Below, in pieces: positions 48,371-57,122 of a DNA stretch of 64,000 nucleotides. Both the position numbers and the translations under genes were made by a program. Where the stretch lies: contig JAGATV010000058.1 of assembly GCA_017621075.1 (NCBI GenBank), forward strand, positions 62,001 to 126,000, given 5' to 3'. This DNA is from Lachnospiraceae bacterium. GTDB taxonomy: Bacteria > Bacillota > Clostridia > Lachnospirales > Lachnospiraceae. Numbering within the stretch: position 1 is the stretch's first letter; each line of letters opens with the position of its first letter. Under the pieces are notes generated by a model. It did not search any database. It was given only the letters and a program-made list of their open reading frames with translations, and was not told the origin of the DNA.

Positions 48371-48784
48371 TTATTCTGTTTCATGAAAGATCATATTATA
48401 AAATTTATGGGTAAACGGCTGTAAGAATGCCGTTACTTTCAAGCTCATATAAGCCATGAATACCACCAAAGGATTTAAGATCCCCGTCACCATGATGATC
48501 CCCAGGATCACCAAAAGGATTACATATCTGGTCATATAGCCCCCAAAGATCATTTTGGAAGAGCTTTTTTCATCCAGATCCAGCGCCCGGTCCAGCGTGC
48601 GGTACATATGGATGCTGCCGGCCACTGCCAGCAGGATTCCAAACCACAAGCTGGCCGCATAGAGAAGCTGATCCTCCACCAGGCATGCCCCCACTGCCTG
48701 ACACAGGATGCCCACGAACAGTATCCCCGTCCACATCTCCAGAAGTGTCCTATTGATCTTTTTTAGTACTGTCATCATCTTCAT
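48371..48784 (-). CDS. atpI: AtpI-like ATP synthase subunit I
   Basis: The 137-residue protein has four hydrophobic helices in two pairs, with a charged loop in the middle (RALDLDEKSSSKMIFGGYMT), as expected for subunit I proteins thought to assist c-ring assembly. Similarity is by layout and position rather than a strong motif. The start at 48784 (AAGGGAT before it) lies inside the end of atpZ, a 35-nt overlap that implies coupled translation. Confidence 0.75.
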   Translation of the reverse strand: MKMMTVLKKINRTLLEMWTGILFVGILCQAVGACLVEDQLLYAASLWFGILLAVAGSIHMYRTLDRALDLDEKSSSKMIFGGYMTRYVILLVILGIIMVTGILNPLVVFMAYMSLKVTAFLQPFTHKFYNMIFHETE

Positions 48785-49004
48785 AGATCCCTTTTGCCAT
48801 GCGGTAGACATTCTGACCTCCTGCTATGGCGCCCACAAAGAACAGGATGACCATGATAAAGGAGGTGCCAAACTGTTTGTCCAAAAAGATCCCCAGGGCA
48901 GACATCATGCAGATAGGCACCAGCATATTGATCCCAAACTGCATGATCAATACAAAAGAACGGTATACACTTCTGTCATAGCGGTTCTTCTTTTTCCCGG
49001 ACAT
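48750..49004 (-). CDS. atpZ: AtpZ/AtpI-family small membrane protein
   Basis: First gene of the atp operon. The 84-residue protein has two helices, the second ending with AGGQNVYRMAKGI, and the G-rich first (LVPICMMSALGIFLDKQFG), matching the AtpZ/Q family found ahead of many F-type operons. The open frame begins 12 codons earlier, but GGAGGAAGCG precedes the ATG at 49004. AtpZ-AtpI pairs have been linked to ion supply and c-ring assembly. Confidence 0.82.
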   Translation of the reverse strand: MSGKKKNRYDRSVYRSFVLIMQFGINMLVPICMMSALGIFLDKQFGTSFIMVILFFVGAIAGGQNVYRMAKGIYEDDDSTKKDQ

Positions 49005-49050
49005 CGCTTCCTCCATCCCCGCACAGGCCACCATATTCATGCTATACTAG

Positions 49051-49079
49051 ATTATACCTAAAATCCCTGGTGATGTCTA
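49051..49079 (-). promoter_or_regulatory. Promoter of the ATP synthase operon
   Basis: TAGACA (complement of 49074-49079), 17 nt, TATAAT (complement of 49051-49056), upstream of atpZ. Confidence 0.7.
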
Positions 49080-49133
49080 GAAGAATTGTTCCTCAAAAGT
49101 TTAAAAAAACTATAAAATATCTGTAAAATTGCA

Positions 49134-49162
49134 TTGACTTACCAATTCCGTTGGGATAGTAT
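49134..49162 (+). promoter_or_regulatory. Promoter of the DUF402 gene
   Basis: TTGACT (49134-49139), 17 nt, TAGTAT (49157-49162), followed closely by AAAGGAGG and the start codon, giving a very short leader. Confidence 0.7.
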
Positions 49163-49183
49163 TTGTACAAAGGAGGGCGTGCT

Positions 49184-49663
49184 ATGCAGACTTTAAAGAT
49201 TTACCGCAAACGGATCATCCCTCAGGAGTGTATCCTGTTAAAAGATGATATCATCCTGGAGCAGAACGAAGAGTATATCCTCACCCAGTGGAAGACCCTG
49301 AACCCCAAGACGTCTTTTTCCCATGGCAGTTCCTGCTACTTTTTAAAAAAGGGCATCAAAGTCAGCAAGTTTTACCGCGACGATGACACCCTTCTGTATT
49401 GGTATTGTGATATTGTAGATTATGAGACCGATCCCGAAGCCGGCATTCTGACGGTCACAGATCTGCTGGCCGATGTGATCCTCTATCCCGACGGCCGCGT
49501 CAAAGTAGCTGACTTGGACGAGCTGGCCGATGCCATGGAGCAGGGCCTCATTTCCCAGGAGCTTGCCTGTAAAAGCCTCCGTCAGCTACACAATCTGCTA
49601 ACCACTATCGACCGGGATAAATTCGATAAGTTAAAGGCCTACTTGGACCGCAGGGATCTATAG
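49184..49663 (+). CDS. DUF402-domain protein, possible nucleoside phosphatase-type
   Basis: The 159-residue protein contains the DUF402 fold (~residues 45-150) with the conserved pattern KFYRDDDTLLYWYCDIVDYE, then DLLADVILYPDGRV, and a C-terminal helix. Some DUF402 proteins hydrolyse nucleoside di- and triphosphates with divalent metals, and the acidic DxD-rich strands are retained here, but activity is not certain. AAAGGAGG lies 7 nt before the ATG at 49184. It is convergent with the GGDEF gene, the two stops being only 10 nt apart with no clear terminator. Confidence 0.82.
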   Translation: MQTLKIYRKRIIPQECILLKDDIILEQNEEYILTQWKTLNPKTSFSHGSSCYFLKKGIKVSKFYRDDDTLLYWYCDIVDYETDPEAGILTVTDLLADVILYPDGRVKVADLDELADAMEQGLISQELACKSLRQLHNLLTTIDRDKFDKLKAYLDRRDL

Positions 49664-49673
49664 TCCGCGGCCT

Positions 49674-51449
49674 CTACAGGGCACAGATCTGGCTGCCCAG
49701 GCTGCAGCCGATCACACTCAGCATCTCGATATCCACATCGGACCATTTCCGGTTCCGGTTGAATACATCAAAATGGATCATGGCAAACGGGACGCCTTCC
49801 TTTCTGGCAATGCAGCGCAGGGTGGCACCCACTTCCTGCTTTTTTGTAGACTGGTAGGTTCCCGGATGCTGTGTCTTGAATTTCGTGGTACTGGTCTGCA
49901 CCAGGACATCTTCCTTGCCAAACAGTGCCAAATAAGATTCTTCTGTCAGTTCCCCTCCGGTATCCGGAGCCTCGCAGGCATAATTTCCACTCCTGCACAG
50001 CACCGTCCTTCCATAATCCCCATACACGGTAAAGCCGTCCAGATCGAACATATCCCTGATATCCTTCTGCACCTCCGGATGCTCTGTCACATACCCGGCC
50101 CCCAAAGTATAGATATTCCGGACCATCTCCACAAGGGCTTTCCTTCTCTTTTCCTTAGACACCGCATAAGCCACCGCCTGATTCTGGATACTGTCATTGG
50201 TGTATGCTCCGTGTTTGTCCTCCTCGTAGATGATATGACGGTTCTTGCCCTTTTCTTTTGCGATATACAGCGCTTTGTCCGCCTTGCCGAACAGTTCGCC
50301 AAAATCCGTTCCGTCCGTGGGATACTGGCTGACACCGATGGAGGCTGTGATCCTTAACTTGGGATCATACTCGTAAGCGATCTTCTTCACCACCGTCTTG
50401 ATCAGCGTCTTTAAATCTTCCCTGGTATTGATCTGATCCAGCATGACAAAGAATTCATCTCCGCCGAACCGTCCCACCACGCCTCTGGTGCCCACCACAG
50501 CCTGCAGAGTGTCCGCCGCAAAACGGATGACCTGATCCCCGAACAGATGGCCAAAGGAATCATTGATATTCTTAAAATCATCAATGTCCATGATAATGAT
50601 CCAACAAGGGGTCTCCCCTGCCAGTTTTAATCTGTCTATGGCATATTCCGTAGCCGCCTTCTTGTTCAAAAGTCCGGTTCCCGCATCCCTGGCCGCCGTG
50701 GTCAGATAATATACCTCATTGCTCACAGCCTGCTCCGGGTTAAAGATTCCCGACACCATGTCAGGGTCCCCGGAAAAGGTACCGCCCTGGGCACCGCACA
50801 GGAAAGTGCCGTCCTCATTGGTACAGGTAAAATTCATCTCAAAGAAATGACTCCTGTTCTTCAAGTGGGCCACAAAAGCATTCAGCTGTTCATCCTGCTC
50901 CTTGGTAAAAGAAGGATCGTTCTCATATTTCTTTATAAACTCATCCAGATCCTGCTTCACCACGGTAATGGACTTTGTATTCACATATTTGTAAACCACG
51001 AATTTATTGTCGGAAAGCGTATATTCAAAGTAATACTCCCTTTTCAGAGTCATGAAATGACGGTATTTGGCAATGGTATGCTCCACATACTCCAACCGCT
51101 GTTCCATGTCAACGATATCCAGCAAAGTGATCAGATACAAGGGCTGTCCGTCCTCTGTCCTGTCAGAATTCTCAAGGCGCAGATACACATTCCGAAACCC
51201 TTCCTGTCTGCGGTTGGTGATCTGCGTGCACAGCTCCACCGGCTCATCCAGTTGCACGATCGCTTCTTTCAGTATCTTGGCATCTTCCTCCGGGAGCAGG
51301 TCACAGAGCGGCAGATATGAATTTTCTGACACAAAATCATAATACCATCTGGATGCGATCACCACGCCGAAATTTTTTCTGACATAAATTTTGCAATCCA
51401 GAAGCTGCTTGCCCGTCTTGCGATTGTCCCCATTCCTCGTAATTTTCAT
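49674..51449 (-). CDS. GGDEF-domain protein with N-terminal sensor and C-terminal GAF-like domain
   Basis: The 591-residue soluble protein has an N-terminal PAS-like region (~20-125), a second linker/sensor part (~130-240), a GGDEF domain (~255-415) with active-type loop RFGGDEFF, and a C-terminal ~150-residue part that looks like a degenerate GAF domain (GVPFAMIHFDVFNRNRKWS). It is a probable diguanylate cyclase. The position of the inhibitory RxxD site reads GTRG, so product inhibition may be lacking. AAGGTAAG lies upstream of the ATG. It follows the SleB-type gene by 26 nt on the same strand. Confidence 0.87.
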   Translation of the reverse strand: MKITRNGDNRKTGKQLLDCKIYVRKNFGVVIASRWYYDFVSENSYLPLCDLLPEEDAKILKEAIVQLDEPVELCTQITNRRQEGFRNVYLRLENSDRTEDGQPLYLITLLDIVDMEQRLEYVEHTIAKYRHFMTLKREYYFEYTLSDNKFVVYKYVNTKSITVVKQDLDEFIKKYENDPSFTKEQDEQLNAFVAHLKNRSHFFEMNFTCTNEDGTFLCGAQGGTFSGDPDMVSGIFNPEQAVSNEVYYLTTAARDAGTGLLNKKAATEYAIDRLKLAGETPCWIIIMDIDDFKNINDSFGHLFGDQVIRFAADTLQAVVGTRGVVGRFGGDEFFVMLDQINTREDLKTLIKTVVKKIAYEYDPKLRITASIGVSQYPTDGTDFGELFGKADKALYIAKEKGKNRHIIYEEDKHGAYTNDSIQNQAVAYAVSKEKRRKALVEMVRNIYTLGAGYVTEHPEVQKDIRDMFDLDGFTVYGDYGRTVLCRSGNYACEAPDTGGELTEESYLALFGKEDVLVQTSTTKFKTQHPGTYQSTKKQEVGATLRCIARKEGVPFAMIHFDVFNRNRKWSDVDIEMLSVIGCSLGSQICAL

Positions 51450-51475
51450 AGCTTCTTACCTTACTTTCCGTCTCT

Positions 51476-52642
51476 TTAATAAAAAACATGCCCGCCGATA
51501 TTGATTCCTTCCAGCCCTTCCACCGGCGTGCGGAAATACACACAATTTCCTACATTGGTAACACCGGACATGGCTTCCTCCGCAGCCTGATAGCATGCAG
51601 GTGTTGCCTTGCCCGCAGCCAGTGCCAGCTCCAGTCTCCCGCTGGCCACCGGAGAGAACTGCCTGCTCTGATAGATGACTCCGACCACCGTATCCGGGTA
51701 GGTCGAGCTCAAAACTCTGTTGATGACCACACTTCCCACTGCCACCTTGCCGTCGTAAGGTTCTGCGCCGGCCTCACAGTAGATCAGATTGGCCAGAAGA
51801 TACAGGTCTCCTTCTGCGAAAGTAACTTCCGAGATATCCCGCCACTCGCCGTTGGCCGCCTTCTGGGACATGGCCATCTCCTCCTGCAGTTTTTTCTTCA
51901 GATAGGCCAGATCTTCCTCCTTTTTGCGGATCTCAGCTTCATATTCCTCAGCCTTTTTTTCCGCCTCTTCGATCTGGCCCGCATAATCTTCTATAGTGTT
52001 GGACGTCTGGCTGATCAGCCCAGCCACCTTATTCTTTTCAGCTTCTGCCGCCGTCTTTAAATTTTCCAGCTCCGCCCTGTCGGATTGGAGCAGGGCTTCC
52101 TGGTCCTCAATCAGCTCCCTGGTCTCCTTAAACTCTGCAAGCTGTTTCTGGTCATAAGCTTCAATCATCTCAAAATAGTCGGCCAGATTCACCATCTCCG
52201 CAAATGTAGATGCGTTTAAGATGGCATTCAGATAGCCGGTATCATTTCTTTCATACATATCCCTGACACGGATCACCATACAATCATACTGCCAGCGTTC
52301 CGTCTCCCTGGCCTCTGCCAGTGCCGCCTGGGTTTTTTCGATCTCTTCTTCCTTATCCTTGATATCCTTCTCCAGCCCTGCCAGGGTATCACTTACCGCC
52401 GAGAGCTGTTTGTTCAGATTGTTCAGTTCTCCCTGCAGGGTGTTATGGGTGCCCTTAAGGTTCTCCAGATTCTCGTTGGTCTTGTCCAGTTCTTCCTGCA
52501 GCTGGCCCTTCTCCTGTTCCTTCTGGTCAATCTGTTCTTTGGTGGTGGTGGCCATTGCAACCATCGCCCCTGTTTCGGACAGCAAGCCCGCACACAGCAT
52601 TATGACAGCCATAGCCACCGCTATCCTCTTATAACGCTTCAA
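51476..52642 (-). CDS. Secreted coiled-coil protein with SleB-type cell wall hydrolase domain
   Basis: The 388-residue protein has a signal peptide (~1-33), a long coiled coil (~35-255) rich in E, K, Q and L like those of PcsB-type regulators, and a C-terminal Hydrolase_2 (SleB) domain. That domain begins LYLLANLIYCEAGAEPYDGK with the catalytic glutamate and includes VAVGSVVINRVLS and FSPVASGRLEL. SleB enzymes are lytic transglycosylases or cortex hydrolases. The start is TTG at 52642, with AAAGGAG 7 nt upstream; no ATG fits before the signal peptide. It follows the dCMP deaminase gene by 15 nt. Confidence 0.85.
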   Translation of the reverse strand: MKRYKRIAVAMAVIMLCAGLLSETGAMVAMATTTKEQIDQKEQEKGQLQEELDKTNENLENLKGTHNTLQGELNNLNKQLSAVSDTLAGLEKDIKDKEEEIEKTQAALAEARETERWQYDCMVIRVRDMYERNDTGYLNAILNASTFAEMVNLADYFEMIEAYDQKQLAEFKETRELIEDQEALLQSDRAELENLKTAAEAEKNKVAGLISQTSNTIEDYAGQIEEAEKKAEEYEAEIRKKEEDLAYLKKKLQEEMAMSQKAANGEWRDISEVTFAEGDLYLLANLIYCEAGAEPYDGKVAVGSVVINRVLSSTYPDTVVGVIYQSRQFSPVASGRLELALAAGKATPACYQAAEEAMSGVTNVGNCVYFRTPVEGLEGINIGGHVFY

Positions 52643-52657
52643 CTCCAAACTCCTTTA

Positions 52658-53146
52658 CTATACCCGGATATGAATCTGCTTCCCGGTCCTGCTATAGGGT
52701 ATGTAAACCACCCCCGCGGCGTCGAACATCCTCTTGGAAGCCCTGTTGGCAGGGGTCCCTTCGTACTTGTCACTATCGTAAACCACCGTGCGGATACCCG
52801 CCTGGATGATCGCCTTGGCGCATTCATTGCAGGGGAACAGAGACACATACAATTTTGTTCCCTCCAGGGAACCTCCTCTGTAATTCAGGATGGCATTCAG
52901 CTCGCCATGGGTCACATAAGGATATTTGGTCTCCAGTTCATCACCCTCACGCTCCCACGGAAATTCCTCATCGGAACAGCCATTCGGAAAACCGTTATAG
53001 CCCATGGAAAGTATTTTGTTATCCCCGCTGACGATACATGCCCCCACCTGGGTATTGGGGTCCTTGGAGCGCATTCCCGACAGTTGTGCCACTCCCATAA
53101 AATATTCATCCCAACTGATATAATCTTCTCTCTTGCCTGCCATCAT
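52658..53146 (-). CDS. Deoxycytidylate (dCMP) deaminase
   Basis: Converts dCMP to dUMP for thymidylate synthesis. The 162-residue zinc enzyme has the ligands HGELNAI (with the proton-shuttling glutamate) and FPCNECAKAI, preceded by NTQVGACIVSGDNK and GYNGFPNGCSDEEFPW, as in ComEB/dCMP deaminases. Two adjacent ATGs (53146 and 53143) are possible behind GGAG. It sits between upp and the wall-hydrolase gene in a nucleotide-salvage neighbourhood. Confidence 0.93.
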   Translation of the reverse strand: MMAGKREDYISWDEYFMGVAQLSGMRSKDPNTQVGACIVSGDNKILSMGYNGFPNGCSDEEFPWEREGDELETKYPYVTHGELNAILNYRGGSLEGTKLYVSLFPCNECAKAIIQAGIRTVVYDSDKYEGTPANRASKRMFDAAGVVYIPYSRTGKQIHIRV

Positions 53147-53184
53147 CCCTGCTCCGCTTTCCGGTGTCGTGCTTTGCCGGCCCT

Positions 53185-53814
53185 TTATTTTGTGCCGAAG
53201 ATACGGTCTCCCGCATCACCCAGACCGGGCACGATATACCCGTGGTCATTCAGCTTTTCATCCATGGCACCGATGTAAAGGTCCACATCCGGATGTGCCG
53301 CCTGCATGGCTGCCACGCCCTCCGGTGCGGCAATGATACACATGAAGTGGATATTCTTGCATCCTTTATCCTTCAGCATCTGGATGGCTGCCACGGAGGA
53401 ACCGCCGGTAGCCAGCATGGGATCTACCACAAATACTTCACGCTCTGCACAGTCCGCAGGCAGCTTACAATAGTATTCCACAGGTTTTAAGGTCTCAGGA
53501 TCCCTGTACAATCCGATATGCCCCACCTTTGCAGCAGGGATCAGCTCCAGCACACCGTCCACCATGCCCAGTCCTGCTCTCAGGATCGGAACGATGGCCA
53601 TCTTTTTCCCTTCCAGGGCTTTGACTGTGGCCTTACAAATAGGGGTCTCTATCTCCACATCGCTGAGTTTCAGATCTCTGGTTGCCTCATAACAGATCAA
53701 CATGGCGATCTCTCCGATGGTCTGTCTGAAATCTTTGGTGCCTGTCTCTTTCCTCCTGATCAGTCCGATCTTGTGCTGGACCAACGGATGATCCATGATG
53801 ATTACTTTGCCCAT
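53185..53814 (-). CDS. upp: Uracil phosphoribosyltransferase
   Basis: Salvages uracil with PRPP to UMP. The 209-residue protein shows [18 protein letters not shown] at the start, [14 protein letters not shown], and the PRPP loop [15 protein letters not shown] (~residue 130), followed by [13 protein letters not shown] at the C-terminus. AGGAGG lies just before the ATG. It follows rpiB by 25 nt; the pair is common in Firmicutes. Confidence 0.97.
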   Translation of the reverse strand: MGKVIIMDHPLVQHKIGLIRRKETGTKDFRQTIGEIAMLICYEATRDLKLSDVEIETPICKATVKALEGKKMAIVPILRAGLGMVDGVLELIPAAKVGHIGLYRDPETLKPVEYYCKLPADCAEREVFVVDPMLATGGSSVAAIQMLKDKGCKNIHFMCIIAAPEGVAAMQAAHPDVDLYIGAMDEKLNDHGYIVPGLGDAGDRIFGTK

Positions 53815-53839
53815 AGTATATTCCTCCTGTGTCAGTAGT

Positions 53840-54274
53840 TTATAGATCTTCTTCTATCAGATCATTTCTGCGCTGATGCCTTTCCTCTCCGGAAAACGCA
53901 GTTTCCAGAAACGTATCCACAATGCTCATGGCCAGATTGTCTCCCACGATGCCGGCACCCAGGGCCAGCATATTAGCATTGTTGTGCAGTCTTGTCATCT
54001 TTGCGGAGAGCGTATCGGAACACAATGCACACCGCACGCCCTTGATCTTGTTGGCGGAAATACTGATGCCGATGCCCGTGGTGCAGATCACGATGCCGCT
54101 CTCACAGGCGCCAGAGGCTACCTCTTTGGCTGCGGCATGTCCAAAGACAGGATAGTCGCAGCTTTCCTTGCTGTGACAGCCCACGTCTTTTACCGAAAAT
54201 CCTTTTTCCTCCAGATGTTTCTTCACTTTCTCCTTCAGTTCGTAACCGCCATGGTCACTTCCGATCGCTATCAT
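53840..54274 (-). CDS. rpiB: Ribose-5-phosphate isomerase B
   Basis: Interconverts ribose-5-phosphate and ribulose-5-phosphate. The 144-residue protein has the RpiB/LacAB pattern: [14 protein letters not shown] at the N-terminus, the catalytic cysteine in [18 protein letters not shown] (~residue 65) and [17 protein letters not shown] precedes the ATG. It feeds ribose-5-phosphate to Prs. Confidence 0.96.
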   Translation of the reverse strand: MIAIGSDHGGYELKEKVKKHLEEKGFSVKDVGCHSKESCDYPVFGHAAAKEVASGACESGIVICTTGIGISISANKIKGVRCALCSDTLSAKMTRLHNNANMLALGAGIVGDNLAMSIVDTFLETAFSGEERHQRRNDLIEEDL

Positions 54275-54287
54275 GCTCTATTCCTCC

Positions 54288-55355
54288 TCACAGCCGCACT
54301 ACTTTATGTCCAGCCGCCTTTAACAATCTGTTCATGATCGCCTGTCCAAATCCGTCCGTGTCAAAGCCCTCGGAGTAGATCTGGGTCACGCCCTCGTCAT
54401 CAAATTCCCGAAGCACCGTGTACAGATGCTTTGCAATGCTGTTCTCATCCCGCCTGCTGCCCACGCTCTTTATCACCGATGCCCGATACCGGGAAGCCTG
54501 TTCCCCGGTAGCGATGACTCCTACTTTCCCGCCTGCCGCCATATCCGCTGCAGCTCTTTCATTAATATACGAAATCACCTGCTCAGAAGTTCCTTCCACA
54601 ATGACAAGATCCCCCTTGGGTGCGTAATGCCTGTATTTCATACCCGGCGCCTTCGGTGCCTGTCCGCTGTCATCCTTTAGGATGGTCACGTCCGTCTCCA
54701 CCGGTGCCTGCAGGGCATCCTCCAGCATCCGGCCTGTGATATATCCTGGTCTTAAGATCTGGGGCGGCGCAACCGTCAGATCCACAATGGTGGATTCCAG
54801 GCCGATCTCGCCCTCTCCTCCATCCACGATGGCATCGATCCTGCCCATCATATCTTCAATGACATATCTGGCAACCGTCGGACTGGGTTTGCCCGAAAGA
54901 TTGGCGCTGGGAGCCGCCACATACCCGCCGCTGTATGCGATCAGTTTCCTTGCCACAGGATCTGAAGGCATGCGCACTGCCACGGTATCCAGCCCTCCGG
55001 TGGTTTCATAAGGCACCTTTCGGGATTTCTCCAAGATCATGGTCAGCGGGCCGGGCCAGAATGCCGCCGCAAGCTTTTCTGCCTCCTCGGGGACATGGTC
55101 CGTAAGGAGATCCAGATCTTCCAGTCTGCCGATATGAACGATCAGCGGATTGTCCGACGGCCGTCCTTTGGCAGCATAGATTTTTTTGGAGGATTCCGGG
55201 TTCAGTGCATCCCCGCCCAGGCCATAGACAGTCTCTGTGGGAAACGCTACCAGCCCGCCGTTTTTGATTACTTCTCCGGCCTCCCGAAGACCGGCTTCCT
55301 CCTCCAGGGACAGCTCCTCCCGATCCGACCGGATCACAATGATCTTAGTCTCCAT
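54288..55355 (-). CDS. sua5: L-threonylcarbamoyladenylate synthase (Sua5/YwlC type)
   Basis: Makes threonylcarbamoyl-AMP for the t6A37 modification of ANN-decoding tRNAs. The 355-residue protein has the YrdC/TsaC catalytic domain (~1-215: GLVAFPTETVYGLGGDALN, KGRPSDNPLIVHI, SANLSGKPSPT) and the extra Sua5 domain (~235-355) joined by a linker containing APGMKYRHYAPKGD. AGGAAG precedes the ATG. It has its own promoter overlapping the end of cwlD and leads the rpiB-upp-deaminase genes. Confidence 0.95.
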   Translation of the reverse strand: METKIIVIRSDREELSLEEEAGLREAGEVIKNGGLVAFPTETVYGLGGDALNPESSKKIYAAKGRPSDNPLIVHIGRLEDLDLLTDHVPEEAEKLAAAFWPGPLTMILEKSRKVPYETTGGLDTVAVRMPSDPVARKLIAYSGGYVAAPSANLSGKPSPTVARYVIEDMMGRIDAIVDGGEGEIGLESTIVDLTVAPPQILRPGYITGRMLEDALQAPVETDVTILKDDSGQAPKAPGMKYRHYAPKGDLVIVEGTSEQVISYINERAAADMAAGGKVGVIATGEQASRYRASVIKSVGSRRDENSIAKHLYTVLREFDDEGVTQIYSEGFDTDGFGQAIMNRLLKAAGHKVVRL

Positions 55356-55392
55356 ATCACAATACTTCCTAAAAAACTCTATAATTGTTTGT

Positions 55393-55422
55393 ATTATACC
55401 ATAATACTATCCCAAAGTTCAA
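55393..55422 (-). promoter_or_regulatory. Promoter of sua5
   Basis: TTGAAC (complement of 55417-55422), 18 nt, TATAAT (complement of 55393-55398). The -35 overlaps the cwlD stop codon. Confidence 0.7.
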
Positions 55423-56123
55423 GATATTGTACTCAGGTATTGCAGAATTCCCATACATATTGCCCATGCGATTCTTTTTTGGTAATCCTCATCACAGAGT
55501 TTCTCCGCCTCCTGCCTGTTGGACAGAAAACCGCATTCCACAATGACAATGGGGACTTCTGTCTTTTTTAACAGATAATAGCTGTCGTTGGATTTGATCC
55601 TGCGGGTGTTCTCGGGGTCTGCCTTCTTTATCAGTTGGTTCTGTATCAGCTCAGCCAGCTTCTGCCCCTGACTGCTGCCATCATAATAAAAGACCTGGGC
55701 GCCGTGTACATATTCCTCCGGATAGCTGTTCTGGTGGATGCTGACCGTTATGTCAGGTTTTGTCTCCTCGATCAGAGTGATCCGTCTTTTCATATCCTGC
55801 ACTTTCTTGTTGGAAGCATCAGCGTCATACAGACCTTCTTTCGTGCTGCGGGTCATCACTGCCTCCACCCCTTCTGCCTCCAGGTACTCCTGCAAAAGAA
55901 GTGCTATCTCCAGATTCAGGTCCTTTTCTTCTGCTTTATTGATGCCGATCTTTCCGGGGTCGGCGCCTCCGTGACCCGCATCGATAACCACACACGGGCC
56001 ATTGCGTTTCTCCACTTTCGTACCCAGCACACTCCGCGCCGCCTCTCTTCCCACCACCAGCATGGATACCAGCAAAAGTCCTCCCATGATCATCGCCAAT
56101 AGCTTATGCTGCAACTTGCTCAT
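55419..56123 (-). CDS. cwlD: Germination-specific N-acetylmuramoyl-L-alanine amidase
   Basis: CwlD removes stem peptides during cortex formation so that muramic-delta-lactam can be made. The 234-residue protein has an N-terminal membrane/signal helix (~8-27) and an Amidase_3 domain with zinc ligands in VVIDAGHGGADPG (~residue 47), the glutamate of NLEIALLLQEYLE and the histidine of SIHQNSYPEE, and the catalytic glutamate late (IVIVECGFLSN). It is divergent from the sortase gene. A TTGCAG-16-TATAGT match lies upstream, but a sporulation promoter cannot be excluded. Confidence 0.92.
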   Translation of the reverse strand: MSKLQHKLLAMIMGGLLLVSMLVVGREAARSVLGTKVEKRNGPCVVIDAGHGGADPGKIGINKAEEKDLNLEIALLLQEYLEAEGVEAVMTRSTKEGLYDADASNKKVQDMKRRITLIEETKPDITVSIHQNSYPEEYVHGAQVFYYDGSSQGQKLAELIQNQLIKKADPENTRRIKSNDSYYLLKKTEVPIVIVECGFLSNRQEAEKLCDEDYQKRIAWAICMGILQYLSTIS

Positions 56124-56184
56124 CCGTCATTTCCGCTCTGTTTTTGATACTATATATATGACCTGTATCCCTGCAAAATGATAG

Positions 56185-56214
56185 TTGCATTTTCTCCCTC
56201 ATACAGCGTATAAT
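56185..56214 (+). promoter_or_regulatory. Promoter of the sortase gene, apparently giving a leaderless mRNA
   Basis: TTGCAT (56185-56190), 18 nt, TATAAT (56209-56214). Only six bases separate the -10 from the ATG at 56221, so transcription would start at or next to the A of ATG. Confidence 0.6.
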
Positions 56215-56220
56215 AATTGT

Positions 56221-57087
56221 ATGGACAAATTTAGGAACAAACTATCACTCTTATTTACAATTATCATGGTCTGTTGTCTGGTGTGTGCAATTTTCCTGAT
56301 GGCCCGGCGCTATCTGGAGTACCGGCATACGCAAGACCTGGTGGAATCCCTGCGGCCCTCTGCCGTCACAGACGAAGGGTCCGCTGCCATGGCTGATATG
56401 CCGGAAAGTTCCTCTGCCCTTGCCGGGGAGGACGTTTCCGGGACGGAAGCCGCTCCTGCCGCAGAACCTGACAAAGTGCCGGTGCCCAATCCTTATGCGG
56501 ACAGCTTCCTGGCCAATGAGGACATGGCAGCCTGGCTCACCATTCCCGGCACCAACATTGATTATCCCGTGATGTGGACTCCCCGTGACGAAAACTATTA
56601 CCTCTACCGGGGCTTCGACGGCAAGGACAACAAGAACGGCTGTCTGATCCTGGATACCGACAGCAGTTTGGATCCGCTGACCACCAATCTCATCATCCAC
56701 GGACACAATATGCGTTCCGGAGCCATGTTTGGCAACCTGACAGATTATGAGAACGAGGATTTTTACCGGGAACACAAGACCATCACCCTGTACACTAAAG
56801 AATGCCAGCGCAATTATGAGGTGATCGCCGTCTTTCGCTCCCAGGTGTACAAAAAGACCGACCAGGTATTTAAGTTCTACAAATTCTTTCAGGCAGATAC
56901 CCAGGAAGAATTTGATGACTTTTATCAAAATATCAAAGCATTGTCTCAATATGACACCGGTGTCACCGCCGAGTTTGGAGACCGCTTCCTTACGCTTTCC
57001 ACCTGCGTTTACCATGTAGAACAGGGAAGATTCGTAGTGGTGGCCAAAGAAGTGGAAGAAGGAGACTATTACCAGCCGGTAGAGTAA
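56221..57087 (+). CDS. Class B-type sortase
   Basis: Membrane transpeptidase that joins surface proteins to the wall. The 288-residue protein has an N-terminal signal anchor (~8-30), a spacer rich in A, E and S, and the sortase barrel (~95-285). The catalytic histidine is in LIIHGHNMRSGAMFG, the cysteine in TLSTCVY, and the arginine in EQGRFVVVAK; WLTIPGTNIDYPV is the class B-like entry strand. No Shine-Dalgarno precedes the ATG, and the -10 box lies directly before it, suggesting leaderless translation. A TTG further upstream would fall inside the promoter. The next gene encodes its probable substrate. Confidence 0.92.
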   Translation: MDKFRNKLSLLFTIIMVCCLVCAIFLMARRYLEYRHTQDLVESLRPSAVTDEGSAAMADMPESSSALAGEDVSGTEAAPAAEPDKVPVPNPYADSFLANEDMAAWLTIPGTNIDYPVMWTPRDENYYLYRGFDGKDNKNGCLILDTDSSLDPLTTNLIIHGHNMRSGAMFGNLTDYENEDFYREHKTITLYTKECQRNYEVIAVFRSQVYKKTDQVFKFYKFFQADTQEEFDDFYQNIKALSQYDTGVTAEFGDRFLTLSTCVYHVEQGRFVVVAKEVEEGDYYQPVE

Positions 57088-57122
57088 GGAGACCCATTAT
57101 TTTATCCACAGGAGGAAAACCC

